Origin: Tigriopus japonicus | Taxonomy: Eukaryota; Arthropoda; Copepoda; Harpacticoida; Harpacticidae | Length of the DNA: 64,000 nt | Assembly: GCA_010645155.1 (NCBI GenBank) | Contig: CM021319.1 | Span: 2,041,385 to 2,105,384 of the forward strand | Direction of reading: 5' to 3' | Shown here: positions 1 through 13,053 of the stretch, in pieces | How positions within the stretch are numbered: the stretch's first letter is position 1 | Layout: each line of letters begins with the position of its first letter | Notes under the pieces: generated by a model | What the model saw: the letters and a program-made list of their open reading frames with translations, nothing else | Told to the model about the DNA's origin: nothing | The model's database searches: none | Program-made: the position numbers and the translations under genes

Positions 1-1137
1 GAGTAGTTTTCAAAAAAAATACTTTCCGAATATCTATTTCAACGTTGCATAATCACTATTTCGCAATGATTTTTGGTTCACCAAAACATGTAAAATTACA
101 TAACAGGTCCCGAATTAGGAATTGTTTCAGTTTCATTAGTTTCGTAAATGAAAATGAAGATTTCAATTACCCTTGAGGCCAAGGTTATCAAAATAATTTT
201 CTAGTGTGCCATGGAACCTCTTCAGTACAGGACGTTCCACATGTAGGTCAGACTTGCAAAGTCAAGCCAGGCCAACTCGTGCATAGGGCAATCAAAGAAG
301 CTCCATGTTTCTTGTTATTTTGGCAATAAAGTGGAGCTTGCCCCTCACTATGTTTCCCTCGACGACCAGAACATTGCAATGGGCCAAAGTTTTATGGACT
401 AGTTGAGTTTCTCTCTCAATCCATGCATGCATACGTACGTACATGTGGGCTCCATAGCACTAGCAGTGCAGTAGTTCTGTAGAAGTTGGGGCGGCAGTTC
501 GATGTACCTACAGTAGCTATCGCAGTCATTGAAGGACCAGGGTAATGAGATACCCCTTGAAAGGAGCATAACTCATGGTATTTCAGCCTGACAATGGTCG
601 ACATTTTATGACCTGATCTACCCTTCTACAACCACCTTGCTTGTTGTTTCAACTTCCAGATCAAGATTTTCCCTTGTCAAAGGCATAACATGAATACCAA
701 TCAAACCTTAACTCTCTAACTTTGCGATAGCCAAAGCTCTTGAAATTGTCCCAAATGAAATACTAGTTGAACTCACTTTCCTTCACTTCAATTTCTTGTC
801 GAGCTTCTTGTCTTAGTGGAGAGGTCCCTGTTTTAATAACTCTAAATATTGATCACTTTTCTCGATCCCATGGTATGAAAATATTTGTCCCTTGGATAAA
901 CCAGTTTCTGCGGTACATTGACTGGTGTTTTCTAGCCAGAAAAGGTTTCAACGATTATCGAATCTTAAAGCTTTAGCATTTTTCTATCCTCAATCGAATC
1001 GCTCCCTTCATTTTACCTTTTCTCTGTTGCCCGTCAGTGGCAGTGTTAACAGCTTTTGGAATGAATAGGAAAAGAAGATGAAAAATGACCAAGTCAATTC
1101 AACTATAGGAGAACCAACCATCTGATGTCGTTCCCAA
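1..1137. other. No gene seen
   Basis: All frames are short. The only structure seen is a small TACGTACGTAC motif near 429-441. The stretch probably contains the 3' end and downstream flank of the minus-strand membrane-protein gene. Confidence 0.5.
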
Positions 1138-1143
1138 TTTATT
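1138..1143 (-). terminator. Possible polyadenylation signal AATAAA
   Basis: The minus strand reads AATAAA about 240 bases downstream of the stop codon of the membrane-protein gene. The distance suits a 3' UTR, but the hexamer is common by chance. Confidence 0.3.
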
Positions 1144-1382
1144 GACTTTAGAAAAAACTTGAGGAGACTAGTTAAGATGGGCAATATCACTTTTGCTTTG
1201 GGCGTTCTTCCGCGGGGCCAGCGAAGAACATTCATGTGTTGAGGAAGAGGGGACCAACAAGGGATGGAAAGAGAGGGTGTCTAGGGGAGAGCGACCAACC
1301 GGGTCCATCGTGAGGAACTCGTTCCTTTATCGTCTTTCTAACACAGAAAAGGGGGGGGGGGCAAAATGGGTTCGTTTCAAAA

Positions 1383-3171
1383 TCACACTTGCGCTGTGCT
1401 AAAATTACTCTTCTTCGATGATTTGGATTTGGATTTTGAGGATCTAGCTGGCGATTGGCTATCGAAACTGGTCACGGCACTATGTCGAGGCTGAATTTGG
1501 AGTCGCTGTGAAGGCAATGGCGGTGGTGGTGTGTCCTCGCTTGTACTTCGGTTGTTACTTATGCCTGAGTCAGAATCCGTAAACCCACGATTCGTCCTAG
1601 GACGCAAAGTATCACTGTAGTAGTAAACGGAAGATTTACCCCCCGGTGATCGAGTTTGAGAAGCCAATTTGGCAGCATACACGGAATTGGGGGATCGAGT
1701 CCTTTCACTGGGTGTGGGAGACATTCCCCGAATTCGAGCCAAGGCTTGTGGGCTCATTGGGTTGACCACAATATGGTGTCGCGGACTGGTGCCACTGTCA
1801 AAGCTCACCTCGCTCGAGCTGGTCCCACAAGGCACTGGCGATGAGGTGCTCCCACTCGAGTCTGGTCGGGAACCCCCTTTCTTAATGGGAGACTTTGAGG
1901 CCGCCGGCATCACATTACAATACGTTCTCTCGGCATCAGGAGTAAGATTATTTCTGACAGATCCACCCAAGGGAGTGGAACCAAGATCCTCGGCTTCTTC
2001 TGGTTTAGGAAACTGATCCAGCTTATTGGTCAGAGGTTCGGGGGGAGCCCCTCGATACGAGCACATTCGATCTATGTCTTCATAGATCGGGCCCCGGGAA
2101 GAAGTCACACTCGAACCGCTGGGCTCGTAAAAATGGTTCTCCCCGATTTGAGGCGATTGGTTCAAAGCACTAAACTGAGACTGTATCGGTAGATGATGAC
2201 CCACGGGAAAGGGAGGTGATCCACCATTGGCGGGACTCGTTAAACTCGTGTCTTTGGAAAGGACACCCAAGGGGGATGAAGCCTGTCCTCCCCGAGCCAA
2301 ATGTTGAGGCATCCCTCCCACCACATCTCCAGCTGGCATCAAGTAGAAGGGCAATCCACCAATTTCCAAAGTTGGATAATTGGGATTGGAATAGACATGT
2401 CGATTTGTTGAACTCGAAACAGGGAGGGGGTGTTCGGCCAACTCCATGGTGTTGGAGGGCTTGTGACTCTGTTGAGGATTGAAGAAGGGGAAGTTTGCCT
2501 TCTGGAAACCCATTTGATGATCAGGGTGAAGTTGGTGATGGTTGTTGGGATCGACTGGCAAAGTGGATGACGACGACCCATGGTGGCGAGATTTTCCACG
2601 AAATGGGCTCAAAAGATTGACTCGTTTTCTGAAGAAAAAGAACAAGAAAGGACGTGTTAACACATGACTCGAAATACTGGGTTGCTTTGAATTGGACGAT
2701 TATTAACAAACAGGATGAAGTGTCGATTGTAAACTGTTTGACCAATAAAAGCACCGTATGGTGTGGCTTCATTACTGCCGACATGATATTATGTGACGCC
2801 AATAGACATTTACATATCCGTTAGATGGCAGCCGTTGTGGGCTTAACTTACCTCCATATTATGAAAGCAATGACAAGGATGATGCCAACCAGAAGAAAGG
2901 CAAATATCACAATCAGAATAATATTGAGCAACTCATTGCTGGTATGAAAATGAGAGTCAATGATTATTGGATTATCGCAGGTCTCATAAGGCGAGGTGTC
3001 TTTGGTGCAATGCTCGTCTTCGCCCTCGACAGCCAAAAACGGAGGCCGAGGAGGCGGTGGAAGTGCGAAAAATGGGGGAGGACACCCTTCACAGTCCCAA
3101 TGGTTTTGATTAAAGTCCTCAACGAAGTGATCCATGAGGAGTGAATCCTCATCGCCCATGATGCTTGGCGG
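1383..3171 (-). CDS. Single-pass membrane protein, Pro/Cys-rich outer segment and long Ser/Pro/Tyr-rich tail
   Basis: Exons are 3171-2852 and 2628-1383. The 223-base intron starts GTAAG, ends TTCTTCAG and splits an Arg codon. The exon-1 acceptor reads ATTCATATTTCAG at codon phase 0, so a 5' exon is probably missing from this model. From the first Met in exon 1 (MGDEDS) the product is 517 residues. Its outer part holds WDCEGC, then a proline run (PPPFFALPPPPRPPF), then two more Cys. A 26-residue hydrophobic segment at about 77-102 ends IIWRKR, which is basic and fits an N-out, C-in topology. The tail (about 415 residues) holds PIYEDIDRM, TYCNV (a YxN-type SH2 site), VYYYSD, PPPPLPSQR (SH3-like) and a Lys/Ser run before the C-terminal STAQV. 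I do not recognise the family. The tail suggests a tyrosine-phosphorylated signalling scaffold. No signal peptide is visible, so the upstream exon may supply it. The minus-strand stop is at 1383-1385. Confidence 0.75.
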
Positions 3172-3377
3172 CTGAAATATGAATTGACATGTTGCATTCA
3201 TATCTCCTTGTTTTTTTGTTGTCTTTCATTCATTTCTTCTGATTGAGGTAGCCTACGGTTTCCCTCTGTTCCTGACTCGATCTCGACTATTTAGAGAGTC
3301 TCCCAACACGAACTGTTCCGTGCTAGCACCACAACCTTCTTCCTATGAGTCAAAATGACCTGCATGCCAGAGAGGAT

Positions 3378-3706
3378 CTATTGGTTTCCAATGAATGCAA
3401 TCAAATCATGAAGGTCACCCCAGTGGAGAACGTGACCATGAAAGCTTAAGATGTCTTTGTGACAAGTATCCAACACCTTGAGTACGTATGGAATGGTCGA
3501 TGGTATTGCTTGAGGTGCCTGCTTGGTTTGGCACGTGAGTGAAGTGCTGCTCGATCGTTCAGTTGATGGTGAGTTGACAATCTTCTTCATCAAGATATTC
3601 CAGACAAAAGGGGCCCCAAAGTTTACATAGATGGCTAAAAGCTTTCGGCCATTACCATCCATCAAGTCATGCTCAAGTATGTGTTGTGAATAAGTGGGCA
3701 AGAACT
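3378..3706 (-). CDS. Candidate 3'-terminal coding exon, unknown protein
   Basis: The frame runs from a good acceptor (TTGCTCATTATCAG, exon from 3706, or from 3704 if the second AG of CAGAG is used) to TAG at 3378. It encodes about 109 residues, beginning FLPTYSQHILEHDLMDGNGR and ending LIAFIGNQ. With the 3704 acceptor it is at phase 0 and could follow the candidate exon 4263-4042, which also ends at phase 0. I recognise no domain. The evidence is one open frame plus a splice-like border, so it could be chance. Confidence 0.3.
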
Positions 3707-3932
3707 CTGATAATGAGCAAGTTGGAGAAAATTAGCGTAGAGTCTAGCGACGAGCTACTCTCCACTTGGGAACGACAACAACAGCACCATCACCATCACC
3801 ACTACAACATTCAACACCTCTTTCAGTCACTTCCTTCGAGTTCCAAGCGAGTTCCAGGCTCCAGACTATCATTAATTACTCTCAGCAACTTTTTCTTCCC
3901 AATACTTGAGTTTCTTTTGAGTACTCTCGGCT

Positions 3933-3980
3933 GCACACAGACACACCCACACACACACGCATGCACACAAACAAACACAG
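3933..3980 (+). repeat. CA-rich microsatellite
   Basis: Imperfect CACA repeat broken by GCATG. It lies just downstream of the donor of the candidate minus-strand exon, so it would be intronic if that exon is real. Confidence 0.8.
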
Positions 3981-4041
3981 ATCCTCTCACTACTCTTTTG
4001 GAACCGCAAGTTTTCTTTCCCTTAAGTGCGGGCTCACTCAC

Positions 4042-4263
4042 CTTTCCGATCCAAGAATGGGCTTGAACTATCACATCCCTTACAATGGAATGACTTGGAC
4101 CCAGAGGTTTCAAATGAACGATCACCTCATCCATAGCCAGGATTGGAATACATTGAAGGATGTGGAGACGATGAGGATGCAAATCCTTCCGTGCATCACA
4201 TTTCATGCAAGGCGATGGTCGGGAAAAACATGTCACCAAACCGACACAACAAAACCATTTGTC
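4042..4263 (-). CDS. Candidate coding exon with strong donor, unknown protein
   Basis: The minus strand is open and ends in a textbook donor, GGAAAG|GTGAGTGAG, at codon phase 0. The translation includes CMKCDARKDLHPHRLHILQC, then MDEVIVHLKPLGPSHSIVRD, then QAHSWIGK. It has several Cys and His but no motif I can name. It could join either the exon at 3704-3378 or the exon at 3171-2852, since both accept phase 0. The upstream border is not clear. The plus strand is also open here, which weakens the call. Confidence 0.3.
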
Positions 4264-4639
4264 TTGATTTAGAGATTCACTTAATCTTCATAGAGATGTT
4301 ATGTTTGCTCACTTGAATTGAATTGAATTGATAACTTTAAGGTATCGTCACTTGCACTGTGTGAGATCAAACTTTGTTGCTTGATATTTTCACATGGAAA
4401 TGCAACACCGGAATCATCGTTATGCCTTGATTGGTGGCTGAATTCCGGTTCTTTTCTCTCAGAAGCTTGACGTTGCACTGTTTTGTGAGACTGAATTGAG
4501 TCGTCACTCCAACCAAACCCCTACTTTGGCTTGCTCTCTGTCTCCTCGTTCACGACGTTCTTTTCCACGCTCTCGGCATTTGGACTCAGAATCATGTCGT
4601 CGTCCTCGGTTTGACTCAAGCCCGAAGAACAGCTCCAAA

Positions 4640-4725
4640 CGAACGAAAGAACGAAAGAGATCAAGAAAGAGAGAGAAAGAGAGAGAGAGAAAGAGGGAGA
4701 GAGCAGGGAGGAAAAGAGAAGACCG
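4640..4725 (+). repeat. GA/GAAA polypurine tract
   Basis: About 85 bases, almost pure purine on the plus strand (GAAAGA and GAGAGA units). The Arg/Glu-rich and Ser/Leu-rich open frames across it are products of the repeat. Confidence 0.85.
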
Positions 4726-4890
4726 AGCCCGATATCCCGAAAACGAAATGCCCAGAGAGAGAGAGAAGGTGCATGCCTGCCTTCGAAGGGGGAACTTGGA
4801 CAAAGTGTTTGAATTTTCGGAAGCTCAGGGGCGCTAACAAGCCGCTCGTGCCCGCTCACACCGGTACAACGACTGTTGTCCGGAGGAAGG

Positions 4891-4933
4891 CAATAACAAC
4901 AACAACGACAACGACAACGACGACGACGACGTT
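4891..4933 (+). repeat. AAC/ACG trinucleotide tract
   Basis: Runs of AAC grade into GACAAC and then GACGACGAC. This explains the poly-Val and poly-Thr frames seen here. Confidence 0.85.
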
Positions 4934-7900
4934 GATGTGAACAACTACAACCCATCCAGCAAATAACCAAGGAATCGGTCCAACCATCGACGTGAAAAAT
5001 GTGCTTGACTTTGGTCGAGGAGGGAAATAGAACAACCTTTTTTTGGGTGGGATGGATGAGGTTGTTGTAAAAAATTTGCCATGATCGGAGTATGATTTGA
5101 GATACTTATTAACTGCTCCACTCAGATTTTGTTTCATTTGGCTCATCAAAATGCAATTGTGGAGAAGTTTTGGATAAGCGCATTTTTTTAGAACTACCAA
5201 ACTGTATTATTGACTTCTTGTCAATCATTGTCTTACCTAAAAAGTCGGGTACGCTTGAACCCACTTTTGTTGGCTGTGTCGTCATATCAATTTATGAGAG
5301 ATCCCAGCCGGTTCCATTATAAAAGAACGTCTTTTTCCGAAACTGATAGCACCAAGCTCAACATTTGACAGGTGCTCAATTGACCTGGGGATCATGTTCT
5401 TGTCCAGTGTGATCACCAACAGTCTCTGCTCCATTTTGTTCGGACTCAGGAACGGGAAGTCCCTCTTCCCTGGCTGTGAGGAAATTGGATTATATTGGCT
5501 ATGACATATAAAAGCCAGAGGCGACCTTCCCCCTGTGCCCCTCTCACTTTCTGCGTTGGTGCCATTCCCCTGTTCCCTTTGGAACTAAGCGTACCACCAA
5601 CACCATCACTACGACGCCTACCAGGGCTACTTGCACCTCTCTCCCATTCTTTCTCTTCCTGTTTGGTCTGATGTCAAATTATGTGAAATGGAAAGTGAGC
5701 TTTTCACAACTGGGCCTCGCCGACGTGACATATTATTATTATGAAATTGGAAAGCATTCTTCTCGCAAATGGCATTGAAAGGATTCGAAATTCCAGCGAG
5801 CATTTTAGTACAAGCAAAAGAGGCCATTGAATATTTCATGAAGGTCCAATCATTGTGCGATGTGGAGGGCCCTCGGGCTTTTATGCCACATGAAGAGTGA
5901 AAGAATGTGACGGAAGCAAGAATTTCAAAAGTGATTTCAATCTCCATTAAAGGGAAAAGGTCGCATTGCCCTGCCTGCTCCTTACGTACATACGTACCTC
6001 CATCGAAGAAGGAAGAACAAAAGTGGCCCTTGGAAATTGTTCTCTTTCTCCCCTTTGGGGACTTTAACCGTTCCCCAACGTTCGCCTTCTTCTTGGTGGC
6101 ACAAATAACTTTGAACCAATGTTCCATTAGAGGTGAAACGAAAATTGATTGAAATCATGACAACCGACACCGTTCGACTCACACTACGGCAAAATTCCCC
6201 CGACACACATTCTGCGCTATCCTATTATTTCTTCCACTGTGACCTTGTATCTTGTCTCTTCACCTTATTGTGCAAACTCACGGGAGAGAGATATCAATGG
6301 CCCCGCTTCCATTGTTCTTAAAATTAGTAAACAACGAGGCTCTCCCGGTTCAAGGGAACTTTCTTCGGGTTATTTGAAACCAGTCGAAAAACAGTCTGGT
6401 GAATTTCCCTTCAATGTGTTCCTAGCGGTTAGAAAACAATCGACCAAATATAGAATTGGGTGCTGGCATGTCACGTTGTGTTGTTTTTCTGACGTTTGGG
6501 GCATTCCAAGAAAATTGGTGACACCGAGCCTATAATTACCCAAAGACTCAGAAGGGTGGCAGCCGCGTAAAACTTATGACCCGATTCTTTAGTCGCTTTT
6601 CCCACAGGCCCAATTTGAGCAAGATAGCTCAAGTCAAAGCTCAACACGTCCTAGTCAATGTTTTGTCTGAACAGGATTACAAAATTGCTCCACCGGTGTA
6701 ATTTGCACAGTATTTACAACGTGAGCAACTAAATGAGGGCGTGGATCCAATTTGCATGACTATTTTCTCCCTTCACTACATACGGTACAGGGGGAATGGC
6801 CAATAGAATGTTGGCCATATTCATAACTTCCAAGTGTCAACGAGGACAGAGATAACGTCTGTCTCAAATGGCCTTCATTGTTGGCCGGGTTCACGTGGCC
6901 AACACCAAAAACCTACCCATGGGTAGAGACCACGAATGAACACACTGACAACATCAGTTACTCTATGAACGGAAGGTCGTGCGAGTTGAACATATTCTCG
7001 GACCAGAAGGCATTCTACATTGCTACGAACGAGGTCTAATGAAATGCAAAGAAAAATGTGTCCCGCTGTGTCGCATTTAATCAAGGAATTTGAGATACCT
7101 GCTCAAAGCGGAGCCTAGCGTGCCCAGCGGATGGCGAGTTCTCATCTTAATAATTCAATCCGAATTGATGGCTGAATCCCGCGAAGGCGTGGGATAAGCG
7201 AAATTACGAGTCTTTATAGTTCTTCTCTTGTGCACAATTGCACTTTCTTTAATCAAATTTCACGCGAATGATGATGCGGTGCCCACCAACCACGGAAACC
7301 AGTCGGCCATTTCACTGAGGAGCGATGATTTCCCTATCGTCTTCATTCACGAATTGAGTGGGTTTATTACACGACCTCTCTTCCTCACGTTTTTTTGAGC
7401 ACCTTGGTACCTTGTGTCCATGGTCTATGTACACATTGGATTGGTGTGTGCAGTGAATGCTCCTGAAAAGGTGGGTCTCTAAAATCAACCGTGATTGTTG
7501 AAGTGAGTGTGTTCCGTTCAATGTGCATGTGCTTGAGTGGGATCTCTTGAACGATCTTGGTGTTTTCTCGATCTGCCTACACCGCATACCACTTTGGCCA
7601 GCTGAGAAGGGAAAAAATCCACTTTGACAAACTTACGGAGAAGGGAGCTCTTATCCGACTTTAATCTGCTCATAAAGGGAAACCCGGTTTCGTTTTCTTT
7701 TCCAATGGACGCAGCAAGGTGCTTGTCGGGCATATTTCCTCCAGCAAACAGGACAAATACTCGGAGCAAATAAACATGGCTGAACTGGCAAAGTGATTGC
7801 TGAAAAAAGTTCGAGCGGTCAAAGCGGCCAATTTGGTAAAACTCGCCGATTTCAAAGGGCCGTGCTCAATTTGAGTTTCAAGTTTGGGGCCCGAGTTTCC

Positions 7901-8013
7901 CCCCATCATGACTATTCGTCCACCTCAGGAAAACTTGAGCCTACTATGTTCTAAGAATACTGAGAGATTTTCAAATGGTTCTCTTGCCTCTCCTTTGGCT
8001 TGGGACGCTTAAT

Positions 8014-8045
<32 letters not shown>

Positions 8046-11000
8046 GGCAAGAAAGAGAGCCATTAAGAGAACTCAGCAGGTAGACCAATTGAATATTTAT
8101 GAGCGGGGTGGATACTCCTCCCGTACACTCAGAACACACAAAAACGGACTTCAAGGCCTTTTCTCGACATCATTATCCAAGTATACCATTTCGGCTTAAT
8201 CATTTTCTTCAATTCACCGAACTTGGAGTGTTGGTTGGAGGAGTGTGCCAAAAAAAACTGGCCGACTCTCCAAGATTTGATTCATGAACTTTCCTACTTT
8301 CAGGAGTGCAGGTGGCGAAATAATCACAGGGCTAAGTAGTCACCGACGTAGCGATCCGAAAAACGAAACGAGACCCTTTAGCACTTGCTTTGGCTAATGC
8401 ATAGCTTCAAGCTGGCTTGATATCTCTCGACCGCATCAACAATATTTCACTTCTAAAACCCTCTATGCTGTGTTCGTTAACCTCGGTCCCCTTTCTGCCA
8501 CCCCCTTGAAAACTCCGCTGGATCAAGATTTCGTCAGCCAGGAACAGCAAGAGGGTAAAGGGAAAGAGAGAGAGACCACAATCAATTAACCTGGAGCAAA
8601 AAAGCCCCCCTTGAAAAAGGCCATCAATGTGTCCGCGGTCCAGGTTGAGTATGAGTATGAGAGAGCGTGCATTTGCCGTGTGTCCTCTCCAGGGAGGATT
8701 TTTCTCCTTCTTTATTTCGTGAAGAGAAAGCTGGCACAAGACCACCACTTATCTGCCCTGTGGCAATGAGCCTGGCTTCGTTCGAACTTTATACTCCTCG
8801 AGACCAAAGAGGAAAGGGAAGAAAGAGATGAAAAAGAGGAAAAAGACAACGACTATGAAGGCAAAGGTTCGTTCTTAGGAGAAGAAAAATAAGACAGCAC
8901 TATCTCTTTTCGTAAAGCAGAGAGCATAATGACCCAGATGGCTGATCTTCAAAGCGCCAAGCTTTTACCTGAGTCAAACTAATTTAGAATTATGAAAGGC
9001 AAGCAGGCCTTCTGAAAACTTGCCCGTAGCATGTCGTGGGTTGCCAGTTACAGCGAGCTCCCAAAGGAGTTGATCATCGAGATCAGCTTCATCCGAAGCT
9101 TAATTCGAAAGACGCTTGCCTGCTTTTGTGGCTCCTTTTTTCCATTTTGCTGAAGCTTCGACCAAGAGAGAGGCCAGCAGTGGATGGTGGAAGGAAAATG
9201 GTTTCACTTTGCTAAACGAATAACTTGGGATTTTCTTTTGATCTGTTATCACAACTTAACAAGTTGACATTTTTTGCTTTCATAATTTCGGCAGCATCTC
9301 AGGCATGTGAATAAGCCATCTTTTTAGGGGGACGAAAAGGCAAAGTATGCCAGCCAACGACGTAATCCCAGCGACCACGATCTAGCTCTTAAAAGCGACT
9401 AAGTTTTTGATTACCTTGAGAGTAGGAGGATGAAAAAAGTTTGTCCCGAGTGTTCTCTACGCACTCAGTCTCTTCTCTGGGAGTTCATGTTCTCGTACAA
9501 TATTTGGATCCGCAAAACCGCCATGGGCACTCGAAACCAAGGCTCGAGCTGGTTTTGGTTTTTTTTAACCAACCTAGATACCAAGCAACTCATGGCTAAC
9601 GCTTCACGAGTAATTTCATTTGACCGACGTGTTTTTGCGGTCATTCCAAAAGCGGTGGTTTCAGCCTTTTTCCCCCTTTTTCGCTTAAGAAAAAGAAAAA
9701 ATACAAGTTACTCCCATAGTTAGCCTTGTTTCTTCCGCCAAATGTTTTGGCACACGAATAGAAACGGGTCCGTCATTCACTGAAGCAGCCAGCCAACTAG
9801 TGAAACGAATCCTTCTCAAGGCTTCAAAAGGGTTCTCTTTTCCACCTCTTGGAAGACTTCTTCTTGTTCTTCAGGATGATAGCGACAGACGCCAACTTAT
9901 AAGTCGAGTCAAAAGAAACTGCTTTCTCTCATAATGAAAGAATAAAATATGGAGATAGTACAAATGCGAAAAGAGGCAGGAGAAGCAGGAGAAGAAGTTT
10001 GTTTCGACAAAAATGAAAATGTGAATGTGAGAAATGTAGAAAAGAATGGTCGAAAAAAAGGCCAGAAGCCTGGGTGAGTCAAGTGAGGCTCTTCATGTCC
10101 GTTCAAGTGGGAGAAAAGGGAGACTTTTTTGATTGCAAATTACACACGTTTCCTGTGTGTGTGAGAGAGAGAGAGGGAGAGCCTCGGTTGAGAATGATAA
10201 AAATGCTTTCTTAAGCAGAAAAAACGACTCACATAGTACCCACTACCCATTGCCAGACAGACCCACACGGAATGGGAGAGATAGAAGAGAGCTACCCAAA
10301 GTTGAAACGAGGAAAGTTTGAACGACACGAGGCAAGGAGTTAATTAAAAAAGCTATGCTGAAGAATGTGTGTCCCATCGGTAATGAGTTCTGTCCGAGTC
10401 AAAAAAGCAAGTGACAGTGAATTTTGCTCGTTTGGATATCAAAGTGGGTACTGCCAAAACGAAAAGGTCAATTTCCGAATATTGGCAGAAACTGTCCGAA
10501 CCCTCTAATGAGGAAATAAACATAGTTTATAGTTCTCTCCCGCTTCCAATTCCAGTCCATGTCATTATTTTTTACAGCTTGTTCTCAACTTCATAAAACT
10601 CCAATAAGCAGAGACTAGTTTGCGCATATGTTACTCAACCCTTTGCTACGTTCGCTTTAACAAGGACGGCATCATTCCTGGCTCTATCATATGTGTAGAA
10701 AGTGGGAAAATGTGTGATACGGCGGGAGGGATGGGGAAGCCAGGAAAGCTTCCGTGATTATCTGACTCACCATCTTTACCACGAACGAAAGACAACTCTA
10801 TCATCTTGATCCGCCTTCACAAACTAGTACTTTTCCTTACATACACACACACACATAAATACAGTATACCAGGCGATGATGCTCAGCGGCGTTGTTCGCT
10901 CGTTCCTTTTTCTCTACTCCTCCTTCTTCTTCTTCTTCTTATCTTCGGCAGTCAGTATTAACTCTTGGAGAATTTCATGCCGTGTTACCAGTCACATTAT

Positions 11001-12379
11001 CTTTACACGTCGAGTCTGAAATTATCTAGCCTCAACAAGATGGTTAGTTGGTTGGTGGATTGGTGGGTTGGTTGGTTCGAGGCGGTGAAGTGGGGTTAAG
11101 AACATGAAAAAAGAGAGCCCCGAATTTGAACTCGTTCGTATGAGCATACCTGTCTTCATGGATAGAGATGTGGATAGAGCAGATGATGGCTCATTCCTAA
11201 CCAGGGGCGAACCAAACTGTCCGAAGGACCAACGAGCGATGCAGAAAACCTGACCTGGCCATTCCACGAAAAAGATTAAGTCATTGTTTCATTAAAAATT
11301 CAGAAAAGAAGGTGATTTGCACAGACACTACTCCCATGATTTACGAGTCCATTGACGGGGTGGCACTGACAAAAAAAATACAATCCCAACGTGAGCTCGG
11401 CTGGACCCCTGTTGAGCATTTGGCAAGTGAGAGAAGTGGCTGGAAAACAAAAGTCTTCTTCTCCCATCGACTCAAACGCCGCCACGAACAACACCAATAC
11501 CAATGTTTTTCCCTTCCAATCGTCTACAGGGTCAGTCACGCCTCTGATTCTTTTCAAATTTTTGCAATTTGTTTGTCGAGAAGGCTGAATTTGTGTCACT
11601 GAACGCTAGGCGGGTGTCAGGCGAAAGAACCCCTGAGAACCACATTTTTGGAACAATTCAATCAGTGGACATTCAACAGGGCTTATTTGAACCTGTGCAG
11701 TGGCCAGCACCACCTCAATCTCTCTCTGAGGGCAAGTGGTTGTAAAGAAGACTCCAAGTGAGACAGGAAATGCGGAGTTTGTGACCGAACATAAACACCC
11801 TTTGGTCAACATTGCCTTCTGAATGGTGCATTCTTTACAATGAAAGGACAACGAACACGGAGCAGTAAGGAGTCTGGATGAAGTGAACCCTTATCAAATA
11901 AAAAACCACTGGTCCTACGTATATACAAAAGATACTGTTTAATGCATGATTCTCACTTCACACAAGTTCACTTGTAATATATAGGACGCTCCTTATAGCC
12001 GTTATTCAATACAGGAACCCCTGAAAGGGGTGGACACGAACTCCGATTTTTGAAAAAATGGTATGAGGCCGAGGCTATATTTTGACACAACGTCATTTAT
12101 TCCTTATTAACGGCTAAAACTGTTGAACATGTGTCTTGAAAGAATTCAGTCAAACTTTTTGTGGTAACATTTGTGGACTGGATGTTCTTCACCTTGATTT
12201 TAGAGGTCCCAGCACTCTTTTTACTCGTATCATGAACTTTTGACATTGAGCTCTCCAAAGGATTTTCGTCCTCATATCAATCAGGAAAATACATAGATGG
12301 TATCTTGCTTCACCCATTAGTCCAACTTCTGTGAAACACTGCTAAATAGAAGTATCTGTGGTGATATCTGGAGTGTTAC
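4934..12379. other. Gene-poor stretch
   Basis: No frame has both recognisable protein content and splice support. The longest minus-strand frame (5627-6127, 166 residues) shows no family signature. The stretch holds a GA tract (8013-8060), short GAGA runs near 10160, CA near 10845, TTC near 10925 and GGTT-type repeats near 11040-11080. A Cys-rich open frame on the minus strand at 11606-11851 is noted but unsupported. Confidence 0.4.
8013..8060 (+). repeat. GA microsatellite
   Basis: Imperfect GAGAGAAAGAGA repeat on the plus strand. Confidence 0.85.
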
Positions 12380-12587
12380 CCCTCTTCCATCCTCTTCAAC
12401 ACCACCACAACGCAGGAACCATTTCCATAAGAAAATGAAAGAACAAGAATGGTCTCATTTTGAAACAAGATGGAGTCCAAGTCGGAGATGTTGTTGGCTA
12501 TAACTATTGAAGGGCGCTTTTGACGATTCTGAATCAGATCAGCCATCTGATCCGGATTGGAATAGGAACAAAGGCAATTACAACATC
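12380..12587 (-). CDS. Candidate internal coding exon, unknown protein
   Basis: The minus-strand frame is bounded by an acceptor (CATTTTGTCTCAAG|GATG) and a donor (GG|GTAACA). It translates to about 69 residues including SNPDQMADLIQNRQKRPSIV, ISDLDSILFQNETILVLSFS and VVVVLKRMEE. It has no family signature. A fragment of a fast-evolving membrane receptor is conceivable but not shown. Confidence 0.3.
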
Positions 12588-13053
12588 CTTGAGACAAAAT
12601 GAGTGAAAAACATGAGGATTAAATCCTTGATTGTGGATTTGATTGAAAATTTTTCAGGTCTTGGGGCTCAAGAAGGTCAGGATCACGCAGGACGGGGGCT
12701 AAGGGTCCTAGAGGACCAGAGGATCATGTCTTATGATTTCAGGGATAGGCTCTACAGGCTTGATAAAGTTTGATTGATCTTCTTAGATCCCCTTGTCCAG
12801 GAATTAACAATCAGATTGATTGAAAAAATCCACACAATTCAATCTTGATGGGAGCATTTCATACTAAAGAGGGTCCATATAATCCGGGTTAGACTGTCAG
12901 ATCACCAATTTGGGCTGACTGACTTGAAAGGCAGATCAAAATATTTAGCCCATCCATTGCTTGTAGGTCCACTTGATAGGTTTCAAAGTCATCTTAATTT
13001 GTTCCTCATTTGATCGAATTCTTGACACTGAGGACTTCTTCTTTCTTTGTTCT

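Noticed and set aside
3378..4263. Fanconi anaemia D2-like C-terminal region
   Set aside because: Only a loose pattern of hydrophobic positions agrees, and the expected conserved His/Cys block is absent.
4496..4970. Arg/Glu-rich and Ser/Leu-rich frames on both strands
   Set aside because: They are translations of the GA and AAC/ACG repeats, with no protein content outside the repeat.
5627..6127. 166-codon minus-strand frame
   Set aside because: No recognisable motif, no ATG-led conserved start, and overlapping frames are open too.
11990..12117. Possible small inverted-repeat element (AGCCGTTA arms, ACCCCTGAAAGGGGT inside)
   Set aside because: The arms match over only about eight bases and no target duplication is seen.
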